From positions 1 through 8,545 of the forward strand of contig JBGPBY010000319.1 of assembly GCA_041481485.1 (NCBI GenBank): a stretch of DNA of 8,545 bases, given 5' to 3'. Of this stretch, positions 1-5,949 are shown one piece after another. The notes under the pieces are model-generated. The model saw nothing but the letters and a program-made list of their open reading frames with translations. It was not told the DNA's origin and did not search any database. The DNA comes from JBGPBY01 sp041481485 (lineage in GTDB: Bacteria; Acidobacteriota; Terriglobia; 20CM-2-55-15). Both the position numbers and the translations under genes were made by a program. Positions within the stretch are counted from its first letter, which is position 1. Each line of letters starts with the position of its first letter.

Positions 1-1
1 C

Positions 2-1816
2 AACATTGGTCACTGCTTCTTCCTCGAAGACGGCGTGGAGCACGGCAACCAGTTCGTGCACAACCTGGGGATCCTCACCAAGTGTCATCCGGACGCGCCG
101 TGCGTCCCGACAAACCTCGCCGCAGCCGGAGAGGCCCGACCGGCGGGAGGGAATGGCCAGCAATCCAAGGATGTCCTGCTGCCCTCGGACAACACGGTGG
201 CGTCTTACTGGATCACCAACCCGGACAACACTTTCATTGACAACGTGGCCGCGGGTTCCGACTCGAACGGCTTCTGGATGTCCTTGCCGGAGCACCCGCA
301 GGGTAAATTCACAGGCACGGAAATCGCCGCGAATACCTGGCCGCGTCGAACGCCATTCCGCATGTTCAAGGGCAACGTCGCCCACTCCAACTACGACTCG
401 TTCATGTTCGACCGAAACATTGCGGCCAATAACACTTTCAGTGTTACCGGCAGCTCGCATACCGGCCTTGAAAATCCCGCTGACGCGAACAGCAAGGCGT
501 TGGAATCGGTCTTCGAGGATCTCACCGCCTATAAGAACCGCAATGGCGGTATCTGGGGCCGTGGTGAGATGCACGTATTCCGGAACGTGAAGCTGGCCGA
601 CAACGCTTTCGACTTTACGCACGCGTCTGGCGCGTTCGGTCGTTACGCCTTTACGTCAAGGGTCGTGGACTCGCTGTTTGTGGGCGAAACCGAGAACGTC
701 GGCAACCCCAGGACTGACGCGGAAAAGGCTTACGGCCGCACCTTCCCGAAGGTCGACATGCCGGATTACCCGATCCACGGCTACGAGTACTACGATTACC
801 GTCATGACGTGGTGAATACCACCTTCGTGAATTTCCAGGACAACGCCACTCGCAAGTCGGGAGCGATCTCCAGCCTGCTGTATACCAGCTTCGGGGTCAG
901 CACCAATAACGCCTTCGAGCGCGTGAAATTCGTCAATTCCAAGCCGGTGTATTTCCCGCCGATGGAGCGTAAGTGGGGCAACGATAATGGAGGAAGCACG
1001 TCCTATAGGACCGCGGCGTACCACGACAAGGACGGCTCGCTCGGCGCTGGTCCCAATGCCTACGTTCTCATCCACGACGGCGTCAACGACAGTATCGCAG
1101 TCGACACAGAAGCCTGTGAGATCAAGCCCACCTGGAACGCTGCGGTGTGCAAGGGCGATGTCGGGCGCATGAATATTGGCGGCGGCGCCGGCGGTGGTGG
1201 TGGTGGTGGCGCTCGTGGCGGTGCTCCTGGCGCTGCGCCCGGTGGCGGCCGCGGTGGTGCTCCTGGTGGACTTGGCGCACCTGGCGCAGCACCTGCTGCT
1301 CCCGGCGCTGCTGCTGGTGGAGCACGCGGCGGACCTGGCGCACAAGCCGCTGCCCCTGGCGGCGCTGCCGGTCCTTACCCGGCTGCCGGTCCTGGCGCAG
1401 CTGGTGGTCGAGGCGGCGCTGCCGGTGCTGGCGCTCCTGGCGGTAGAGGAGGTGGTGCCGGTGCTGGCGCAGCTCCAGCACAGCCGCCAATCGTTCTCAG
1501 CCGCAATGGCAAGGAGTACACCGTAACCTCGGGCAACGTACGAGCCGGAACCGAGATCAAGGTGACCACCGAAAGGCCGAACGTGTCCCTCTCCGTGACG
1601 GAACTGGATAAGGGCTCGTGGGTGATCTTTGAGCTGCCGGGATTCACCACCGCAGCCTCGGGTGCATCGCAGGACAGCCTGGATGCGCTGCGTAAGGCCA
1701 GCGACACCTCGTACTTCAAGGGCAATGGTTCGCTCTGGGTCAAGCTGGTCTCCAGCGGTGACCCCGGCGGCGGCGCCCCTAATGTTGGTGCAACCAGCGT
1801 CCAGGTCAGCCGGTAA
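2..1816 (+). CDS. CEMIP/TMEM2-like (G8-family) right-handed beta-helix protein, 5' partial
   Basis: The reading frame is open from the left edge, so the start is outside the window; 604 residues and a TAA stop are visible. Visible residues 1-389 resemble the parallel beta-helix of animal CEMIP (KIAA1199) and TMEM2, hyaluronan-handling proteins that begin with a G8 domain. Seen landmarks are NIGHCFFLEDGVE, HNLGILTK, LLPSDN, the ASYWITNPDN step and AAGSDSNGFW. Residues about 392-493 are an almost pure Gly/Ala/Pro linker with a few Arg. Residues 494-604 form a separate C-terminal domain containing ELPGF, DALRKASDTSYF and LWVKLVS, as expected at the end of this family. It is probably secreted, with signal peptide and G8 domain off the window. 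Family assignment is from remembered consensus; a sugar substrate is inference and enzymatic activity unproven. A strong terminator follows, so this is the last gene of its transcript. Confidence 0.8.
   Translation, partial: NIGHCFFLEDGVEHGNQFVHNLGILTKCHPDAPCVPTNLAAAGEARPAGGNGQQSKDVLLPSDNTVASYWITNPDNTFIDNVAAGSDSNGFWMSLPEHPQGKFTGTEIAANTWPRRTPFRMFKGNVAHSNYDSFMFDRNIAANNTFSVTGSSHTGLENPADANSKALESVFEDLTAYKNRNGGIWGRGEMHVFRNVKLADNAFDFTHASGAFGRYAFTSRVVDSLFVGETENVGNPRTDAEKAYGRTFPKVDMPDYPIHGYEYYDYRHDVVNTTFVNFQDNATRKSGAISSLLYTSFGVSTNNAFERVKFVNSKPVYFPPMERKWGNDNGGSTSYRTAAYHDKDGSLGAGPNAYVLIHDGVNDSIAVDTEACEIKPTWNAAVCKGDVGRMNIGGGAGGGGGGGARGGAPGAAPGGGRGGAPGGLGAPGAAPAAPGAAAGGARGGPGAQAAAPGGAAGPYPAAGPGAAGGRGGAAGAGAPGGRGGGAGAGAAPAQPPIVLSRNGKEYTVTSGNVRAGTEIKVTTERPNVSLSVTELDKGSWVIFELPGFTTAASGASQDSLDALRKASDTSYFKGNGSLWVKLVSSGDPGGGAPNVGATSVQVSR
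1178..1485 (+). repeat. Gly/Ala/Pro-rich low-complexity coding segment
   Basis: About 100 codons inside the beta-helix gene are built from GGN, GCN and CCN triplets with scattered Arg codons, for example GGAPGAAPGGGRGGAPGG. It separates the beta-helix from the C-terminal domain and probably acts as a flexible, disordered spacer. It is a composition-level repeat, not a clean tandem array. It creates spurious open frames on the other strand and in other frames, which are not listed. Confidence 0.85.
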
Positions 1817-1837
1817 TCTGAATCCTTTCGTATGAGC

Positions 1838-1869
1838 AAAAGCCCCCGGCGCAAGCCGGGGGCTTTTTT
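1838..1869 (+). terminator. Rho-independent terminator after the beta-helix gene
   Basis: A perfect GC-rich stem (AGCCCCCGGC, loop GCAA, GCCGGGGGCT) ends in a run of six T. It begins 21 bp after the TAA stop. Flanking A and T runs extend the stem by three A-T pairs. It is strong on the plus strand; read from the minus strand the U-tract is only four T. Confidence 0.93.
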
Positions 1870-1936
1870 GTTTCGTACGATGAGGGGAGTCCGGCCAATC
1901 TGGAATGGACCGGATTTCTGATACTGCCTGTGGCCG

Positions 1937-2177
1937 CTATGCGCCGCCGGAAGCTCCCGGGGGGGCTCCGGGTCCCGGGAGGACCACCAGGGCCACCGGC
2001 TCCGCCGCGAGGAGCGACACCGCGCGCCGGCAACGTGCCGCCTTCGGAGAGAATCTTCATGTTGTTGAGCGCGCCTCCGAACATCAAGGCATTCCCCTTG
2101 GATTCCGCACCATAGCCTTCGAGTTGGGTATACTCGGTACCGTTTGTCTGAGGGCCGCATGAAAGGCTCGAGCCGCA
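1937..2177 (-). pseudogene. Degraded 3' end of a Gly/Pro-rich protein gene (unidentified)
   Basis: Below an in-frame TAG at 2178-2180, the minus strand reads a protein-like stretch (NGTEYTQLEGYGAES, ALMFGGALNNMKILSEGG) followed by a Gly/Pro-rich tail (RGGAGGPGGPPG). The tail then hits a run of seven C on the minus strand (G run 1959-1965 on the plus strand). In the current frame it continues into Arg-rich sequence and through the terminator. With one C fewer, it would end naturally as PPGASGGA plus TAG at 1937-1939. I read this as a gene end broken by a one-base homopolymer expansion, or a sequencing slip. The family is not recognised and no start is visible. The SodC fragment begins immediately beside it, pointing away, so two gene ends appear joined here. 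Confidence 0.35.
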
Positions 2178-2208
2178 CTAACCCTCCCGCCTTTTGAACC
2201 CGCATTCA

Positions 2209-2553
2209 ATGTTGAACATGCTGCGAGCGGACTCGGCCGCGACCGGCAAATGTGAAGCCCCGGCATTCACGTCCGCCGGAGGACACTTCAATCCCGCCAA
2301 CGCGCATCATGGAATAAACAACGCGGAAAGCCCCAGGCCTCACGCCGGCGACATGCCGAACTTCATGGTGAAGGCCAATGGGACGGCGAAACTCTCCGTG
2401 GAAAACGCCGCCGTCACGCTGGGGGAAGGCGGTAATTCCGTCTTCGCCAATGGCGGCGTTGCGCTGATGATTCACGCCAAGGCGGACGACCTGAAGAGTG
2501 ACCCGTCAGGAAACGCCGGCGACCGGATCGCCTGCGGCGTGATTGCGCGCTGA
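2209..2553 (+). pseudogene. sodC: Cu/Zn superoxide dismutase, C-terminal fragment
   Basis: From about 2242 the frame matches bacterial SodC: GKCEAPAF with the first disulfide Cys, AGGHFNPANAHHG, PRPHAGDMPNF, NGTAKLSV, NSVFANGG, ALMIHAKADD and NAGDRIACGV with the second Cys. SodC converts superoxide to peroxide and oxygen in the periplasm. The bridging His, the zinc His and Asp residues and the last copper His are all present. The N-terminal half is gone, including the two copper ligands of the HxH motif and any signal peptide. An in-frame TAA lies at 2179-2181, and the codons between it and GKC do not resemble SodC, so upstream coding has been lost. At about 115 residues it is far shorter than the usual 150-190. 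A TTG at 2194 is another possible start. I expect no copper-dependent activity even if translated. Confidence 0.8.
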
Positions 2554-2569
2554 ACCGACAGGAGCCAAT

Positions 2570-2618
2570 CTCGGGGGATGAGTTCCACTGAAATCCTGAA
2601 CATCATCTCCCCGAGTTT
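2570..2618 (+). terminator. Weak hairpin downstream of the sodC fragment
   Basis: Arms CTCGGGG (2570-2576) and CCCCGAG (2609-2615) pair perfectly, and the inner bases (ATGA with ATCAT) can extend the stem with a bulge. The loop is long and only TTT follows. It lies 16 bp after the sodC stop, which fits a relic terminator, but the weak T-tract makes this tentative. Confidence 0.3.
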
Positions 2619-2694
2619 GGCACTTCCTTCTGGTTTCCAGCTGGCTATGCCTGCAGTGAAGCCGTCGTTCGTGATTAGCACGGTATTCGGCAGA

Positions 2695-2716
2695 AAATTG
2701 ATCGCAAATTGATCGC
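2695..2716. repeat. 11-bp perfect tandem repeat (AAATTGATCGC x2)
   Basis: Two adjacent exact copies occupy 2695-2705 and 2706-2716. The core AATTGATCGCA occurs a third time at 5634-5644. The length is not a multiple of three, so in a coding frame the duplication would shift reading. Confidence 0.8.
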
Positions 2717-2879
2717 AGAGCAGAAAGCGAAAGTCTCTTGTCGTCACTATTCGGGTCTGCCGACTTCCCAACAATTGAGAATCCCTGCACCTCGGCTCGT
2801 TTTGTTGAACCCGTATCTGGCAATTTCAGGGGGGCTTGCCACTACGCTCAGCGAAAACTAATATCGGACCTTTGTTTCT

Positions 2880-3785
2880 TTAATCGAATGCGACGACTTG
2901 GTTTTCAACTGGCATGTCGCGGAGGCGTTTGTCCGGCTTGACTGCTGCGGGAACTGTCCAACCTTGAATCCCCGAGCCTGCGCTGCCTAGTACCTCGAAC
3001 GAATCGAAAAGAAATGGCAGTCCCTCTGACGCGAACCATGAATCTCCGTTGCAGATGTGGAAGTGAAGATGAGGAGCATTGGAATTTCCAGAGTTACCTA
3101 AGAGTCCGAGTACTTGTCCTCGACGTACGCGGTCACCGGGCTTAACGCGAATGCTTCCGGGCTGAAGATGCGCATAAAACGCGTAATGACCATTTCGTAG
3201 AGAAAGGATCACGTGATTGCCTGCCACGGTTTCCAGCGTCATCGGAACAGCATGCGTCGGCGAGAGTGGGACGTTCTCCGGTATTCCATCTTTCACTGCC
3301 GAGACCACTGCATCCGCAACAGCCAAAGCTTCGGCCCCGTATCCATACCAATTCGCGTTGGAACTGGAGTCGCCGTGCCAAGCCTTGCCGTCGCCGCCGA
3401 ACTTCGTCCCATCTGTCGCAAAGCGTTGCGGAATGTGCACCTCACCGCCTACCGGCAGTAGTGTGCGTCGGTGGTTTGACTGGTTGGATGGGCCATTGGA
3501 CGCATACCAAGGTACCGCTTTTAGCGGGGGAAAGATGACGATCGGTTGCCCCGGTGAAACATCCGGACCGGAGAACTCCAGGTCGTATTCTTCGGTCTTG
3601 CCATCTGTCCCTTCAAGCGTGAAGACAAACCTGTGGCGTAAGGTGCGCGGAACGGCTTCTTGCTTATCGAATGTGAGCCACAGGGAGTGAACGCTAGGAG
3701 TTCGAGGGACGTTGACTAAATTCAAGAGGCGGCGCGGTGTTGCGAAATCAGTCAACGTCTCTCGATTCCCACATCCCCATGCCAA
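2880..3785 (-). CDS. M23-family metallopeptidase-like protein, probably N-terminally truncated
   Basis: The C-terminal half is an M23 (LytM-type, zinc, peptidoglycan-cleaving) domain. In 301 residues, ANWYGYGAEALAVADAVV at 144-161 and KDGIPEN at 165-171 start the core, GNHVIL follows at 189, FYAHLQPGS with His206 precedes VKPGDRVRRGQVLGLLGNSG at 214-233, and PHLHFHI (His239, His241) is the catalytic/zinc motif. The usual HxxxD pair is not seen at canonical spacing; the nearest candidates are His117 and Asp125. Residues 20-115 resemble the upstream domain of a large-protein M23 subfamily (NGPSNQSNHRRTLLPV). The normal N-terminus and signal peptide are missing. The frame opens after a TGA at 3789-3791 with only TTG starts (3785, or others about 25-50 bp inside). 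The first codons derive from the broken gene upstream, so expression is doubtful. It may be a pseudogene. Confidence 0.75.
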   Translation of the reverse strand: MAWGCGNRETLTDFATPRRLLNLVNVPRTPSVHSLWLTFDKQEAVPRTLRHRFVFTLEGTDGKTEEYDLEFSGPDVSPGQPIVIFPPLKAVPWYASNGPSNQSNHRRTLLPVGGEVHIPQRFATDGTKFGGDGKAWHGDSSSNANWYGYGAEALAVADAVVSAVKDGIPENVPLSPTHAVPMTLETVAGNHVILSLRNGHYAFYAHLQPGSIRVKPGDRVRRGQVLGLLGNSGNSNAPHLHFHICNGDSWFASEGLPFLFDSFEVLGSAGSGIQGWTVPAAVKPDKRLRDMPVENQVVAFD

Positions 3786-3962
3786 GTTTCACCACCGCGG
3801 CGTTCTCGGTCTGGCGGAAGCCCAGGAACAACGGGGCCGCGCTCGGGTCATGTTTCGTGACGGCATTCAGATATTGGTCGAGCGTCGTTTTTTAACACGC
3901 TCGATCGCAAGTCTGCACCGATACGGTCAGTGCCGTGGCGAAGAGGAAAAGCGCGAACGCAT
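3745..3962 (-). pseudogene. Truncated, mutated duplicate of the 5' end of the 3974-4987 gene
   Basis: The sequence is clearly homologous to the start of the neighbouring intact gene. Its translated remnant QTCDRAC-stop-KTTLDQYLNAV, KHDPSAAPLFLGFRQTEN matches QTCDRACLKTTLDQYLNAV, KHDTSAAPLFVGFRQTDN. Three lesions are visible. The ATG at 3960-3962, placed after a good AAGGAG, is one base out of frame with the homologous signal peptide. A Leu codon has become TAA at 3892-3894. Homology stops at about 3745-3760, where M23 peptidase sequence begins. The AAGGAG overlaps the stop codon of the intact gene, so it was probably the second cistron of a tandem duplicate. It is not functional. Confidence 0.85.
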
Positions 3963-3973
3963 TCCGTGTCTCC

Positions 3974-4987
3974 TTATTGTCTGCCTGCGCCGCGGCCAGG
4001 ACCGGCGGCCGCGGGAGCCGCAGGGGCCGCAGGGGCCGCAAACTCCGCCGCCACCGGAAAGTTGCCCTCATACGGAGGCCAGTTCGGCACCGGCAGATCG
4101 TTGGTCGGATAGAACATGGACGCCCAGATATTGCGAATCTTGTTGTTATCGACGAAGAACCATTCGGCCAGCAGATTCCGCATGAGCGTTGTGCCGGGCT
4201 TGCGCAGGAAGATGCCGAAGCCTACTACGGCCTGCTGCTCGACGTCGACCACCGGATAGCGCCGCGCCGAAATCAGCGAGACGTTGAAGTTCGTCAGGTT
4301 GGACGTGCAATCGCCCCCACCGCCCGGGCCGCCCCTGGCGCCGGCGCCCGCGTTGGGATTCGGTCCCGCGGTGTGGGTGCCGTTTTCATTGCGCGTACAG
4401 CCTTCATGGGCCATGATGATCGAGCCGTCGTGCGTCGTCAGCCCGTCGAAGTAACTGTTGGCGATCGCGATCAGCACCTCGCGCGATGCCCGCTGATTCT
4501 CCGGCACGGTGCGGTCCGGCGGAGGCTCGGCGATGAACCCCGCGAGGTTGTAGAGATTCCCGCCCGCAGTGCCGCTGGGGCCGATGGCGCGCTCGCGAGC
4601 AATCACCCACTCGGCTTCCGTAATCTGACGATTCTCTACCCGCAGCCGCAGCGTCGCGATGTCGGTCGCCTGACCTTCCTTGATCAACCCGAGATACGCG
4701 GCCTGCCCGCTGACCGGATCGAAAAACTTCCGCTGAATATCGCCCAGCGACGTGATCGACTGCCAGGTGCCCGTTCCCGGGCGAACCACCACGCCGTTAT
4801 CGGTTTGCCGGAAGCCGACGAACAACGGAGCCGCGCTGGTGTCATGCTTCACCACGGCGTTCAGATACTGGTCGAGCGTTGTCTTCAGACACGCGCGGTC
4901 GCACGTCTGTGCGGACGCAATGCCCGTCGCGAACGCAGCGATCAAAAGAAGACGGGCAGAATGCATTAGAAAACGGGCAGAATGCAT
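3974..4987 (-). CDS. Secreted two-domain SnoaL/DUF8021-like protein
   Basis: Starting at the ATG at 4987-4985, preceded by GGAGG eight bases upstream, the product is 337 residues. Residues 1-26 form a Sec signal peptide (hydrophobic LLLIAAFATG, cleavage after ASA), giving mature QTCDRAC. Two related halves follow: LDQYLNAVVKHDTSAAPL at 38-55 and IANSYFDGLTTHDGSIIMA at 175-193, both like the first helix of SnoaL/NTF2-fold domains. Cys29, Cys33, Cys197 and Cys227 could form disulfides, and a Gly-rich loop lies between the last two. The layout resembles DUF8021 proteins as I remember them; no catalytic role is known to me. The tail (313-337) is Ala/Pro/Gly-rich. The N-terminus contains a seven-residue duplication (MHSARFL, MHSARLL). 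An upstream in-frame ATG at 5107 exists but would bury the signal peptide in transposase-derived sequence. Confidence 0.75.
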   Translation of the reverse strand: MHSARFLMHSARLLLIAAFATGIASAQTCDRACLKTTLDQYLNAVVKHDTSAAPLFVGFRQTDNGVVVRPGTGTWQSITSLGDIQRKFFDPVSGQAAYLGLIKEGQATDIATLRLRVENRQITEAEWVIARERAIGPSGTAGGNLYNLAGFIAEPPPDRTVPENQRASREVLIAIANSYFDGLTTHDGSIIMAHEGCTRNENGTHTAGPNPNAGAGARGGPGGGGDCTSNLTNFNVSLISARRYPVVDVEQQAVVGFGIFLRKPGTTLMRNLLAEWFFVDNNKIRNIWASMFYPTNDLPVPNWPPYEGNFPVAAEFAAPAAPAAPAAAGPGRGAGRQ

Positions 4988-4988
4988 T
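4952..4988. repeat. 21-bp tandem duplication over a start codon
   Basis: ACGGGCAGAATGCATT occurs exactly at 4952-4967 and 4973-4988, a period of 21 bp. On the minus strand this duplicates seven codons (MHSARxL) and gives two in-frame ATG codons, at 4985-4987 and 4964-4966. Only the outer ATG has a GGAGG at proper spacing. Confidence 0.9.
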
Positions 4989-5016
4989 GGCGAAACCTCC
5001 GCCCCACATTCTGCCC
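4975..5016 (-). promoter_or_regulatory. Inverted repeat enclosing the Shine-Dalgarno and start codon
   Basis: On the minus strand, GGGCAGAATG (5016-5007) and CATTCTGCCC (4984-4975) are perfect 10-bp complements. The 22-nt loop between them holds the GGAGG (5000-4996) and ends with the ATG (4987-4985). If the mRNA folds this way, the ribosome site lies in a constrained loop with the start codon against the stem. The second tandem copy (4952-4967) offers an alternative partner for the 5' arm. The pairing is seen in the sequence; a regulatory role is inference. Confidence 0.55.
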
Positions 5017-5030
5017 CAATCTGTAGAGTG

Positions 5031-5195
5031 TTTGCTAGGTTACTTCGCTCACTTCTCGTGCTGCAATGCCCGCGCTGTAGCGGCCGTATGAAAATCATCG
5101 CGGCCATCGAGTCTCCTGAAGTTGCTTGCCGGATTCTCGATAGTCTCGGAATCGTCTCCCGCCCGCCCCCTGCTTCCCGCCCGACACCGAACTGA
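5031..5195 (+). pseudogene. IS91-like transposase, C-terminal remnant
   Basis: The frame reads VFARLLRSLLVLQCPRC, SGRMKIIAAIESPEV and CRILDSLGIVSRPPP before a stop at 5193-5195. This resembles the tail of IS91-type transposases as I remember them: an LLRRVF helix, CPRCGGRM, then an IAAI-DP-RRIL-HLGL run and a Pro-rich end. Only about 55 residues remain and the catalytic part is absent, so it cannot move. It lies between the divergent 3974-4987 gene and the anonymous region to the right, within about 45 bp of that gene's start, so an insertion may have replaced the gene's upstream region. Confidence 0.65.
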
Positions 5196-5742
5196 AGAAT
5201 TGGAGCATTGATGATCCCCGATTTTCCCGATCCGATGCTGCTCGGTGCTTCGAAACGCTCTTCCGGGTTCGAAAAAGGCCTACCACGCCAGAATTCTGCG
5301 TGTCCCGAATAACAGAATCGCCCCCTTATGCGGCACGGCGTTGCAACAGACTACGCCACAACCCTCGCTTGAAACTCCTGCGGCTCCACGCTGGCACGAA
5401 TTAGGTGCCTACGTCGGTCCAAGTACCGGCGAAAGGATGGGCCGTGTGCACGTCCGTGACTGCACGGGAGCTGACGCTCGCATTAGTAACGATCCGTAGC
5501 CCAGCATTTACTAATCCTCGCCGTCAGTAGCTGTATAACCGTTAGTCGTAGAAGTCCTTCCCAAAAGCTCGAATGCCGCAACAATCGCGAGAGTCTGCGC
5601 CGAAAGTCATATTTCGGGAGCGGTTTCAATCAGAATTGATCGCACTTTGCTGGAAGTGCCTGTGGAAGCTGATGAGCTGCGGTCTGATTCTGGATTTCAG
5701 CGGGGTAGCGTTCAATCGCGAGAGAGGATAGCGTAACTAACT
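5196..5742. other. Non-coding stretch, no gene recognised
   Basis: The longest open frame here (5245-5499, plus) has no recognisable motifs, no good ribosome site and mixed composition. Visible small repeats are CAATCGCGAGAG at 5582-5593 and again at 5713-5724, and AATTGATCGCA at 5634-5644, shared with the tandem repeat at 2695-2716. The stretch lies between the transposase tail and the tRNA-Val fragment and is probably decayed mobile-element or flanking DNA. Confidence 0.5.
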
Positions 5743-5821
5743 GAATCAATGGGCGCGACCAGGATCGAACTGATGACCTCTACCGTGTCAAGGTTACTTA
5801 GGTAATACATCTCATTGATTC
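5743..5821. repeat. 9-bp inverted repeat bracketing the tRNA fragment
   Basis: GAATCAATG at 5743-5751 and CATTGATTC at 5813-5821 are perfect complements. The left arm overlaps the discriminator base and first acceptor base of the tRNA fragment. The tRNA half lies almost exactly between the arms, as expected if these are crossover-flanking core sites for an integrase; this is inference. Confidence 0.6.
5750..5796 (-). tRNA. tRNA-Val(GAC) 3' half (integration-site fragment, not a working tRNA)
   Basis: Read on the minus strand: anticodon-stem 5' arm TAACC (5796-5792, imperfect), loop TTGACAC with anticodon GAC (5789-5787), 3' arm GGTAG, five-base variable loop AGGTC, T-stem ATCAG/CTGGT with T-loop TTCGATC, acceptor 3' strand CGCGCCC and discriminator A. 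All element lengths fit a tRNA. The 5' half (acceptor strand, D-arm with GG) is absent upstream and no CCA is encoded. A tRNA 3' half alone, starting near the anticodon, is the usual att core left by tyrosine integrases. By geometry, the element lies on the side above 5797 and the intact tRNA-Val should be beyond the right edge. Confidence 0.8.
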
Positions 5822-5874
5822 GTCTTGCGTGTTCCTGCATGTTTCTGGCCGGTTTTGCCTGATATTCGGCGCTT

Positions 5875-5896
5875 ATTGGACTCAAATTGGACTCAA
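5875..5896. repeat. 11-bp tandem repeat beside the tRNA fragment
   Basis: ATTGGACTCAA occurs as two exact adjacent copies at 5875-5885 and 5886-5896, about 80 bp from the tRNA fragment on the putative element side. Short direct repeats spaced 11-12 bp beside an att core resemble integrase arm-binding sites. No integrase gene is in the window. Confidence 0.75.
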
Positions 5897-5949
5897 GTTC
5901 ATTGGGAAGAATTTTTCTTTTCATGTGCGGCGGCGATAAACTCGTAAGT

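Larger units (their letters stand above)
2554..2879. other. Intergenic stretch without a recognisable gene
   Basis: Several frames are open on the minus strand, and one reads fairly protein-like (FTAGIASWKPEGSAKLGEMM), but I recognise no family, ribosome site or sensible start, and that frame runs over the sodC end. The stretch contains an 11-bp perfect tandem repeat at 2695-2716 and the weak hairpin listed separately. Confidence 0.5.

Noticed and set aside
1178..1485. Tandem DNA repeat or CRISPR-like array
   Set aside because: The regularity is at codon-composition level only; there is no constant repeat unit or spacers.
1375..2205. Long open frame on the minus strand (276 codons)
   Set aside because: It is antisense to the Gly/Ala-rich linker, crosses the terminator and has Arg/Pro-skewed composition. 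It is a by-product of high-GC low-complexity coding on the plus strand.
2472..2823. Overlapping minus-strand open frames downstream of sodC
   Set aside because: Parts read protein-like, but no family, ribosome site or sensible start is visible, and they run over the sodC fragment.
3935..4969. Long plus-strand open frame (344 codons) antisense to the DUF8021-like gene
   Set aside because: The opposite strand has a signal peptide, ribosome site and family features; the plus frame is Arg-rich shadow translation.
5017..5100. Sigma-70 promoter for the DUF8021-like gene
   Set aside because: A TTGCAG-like element is present but no convincing -10 at proper spacing; not strong enough to list.
5750..5821. 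Complete tRNA gene
   Set aside because: No D-arm or matching 5' acceptor strand exists upstream; only the 3' half fits.
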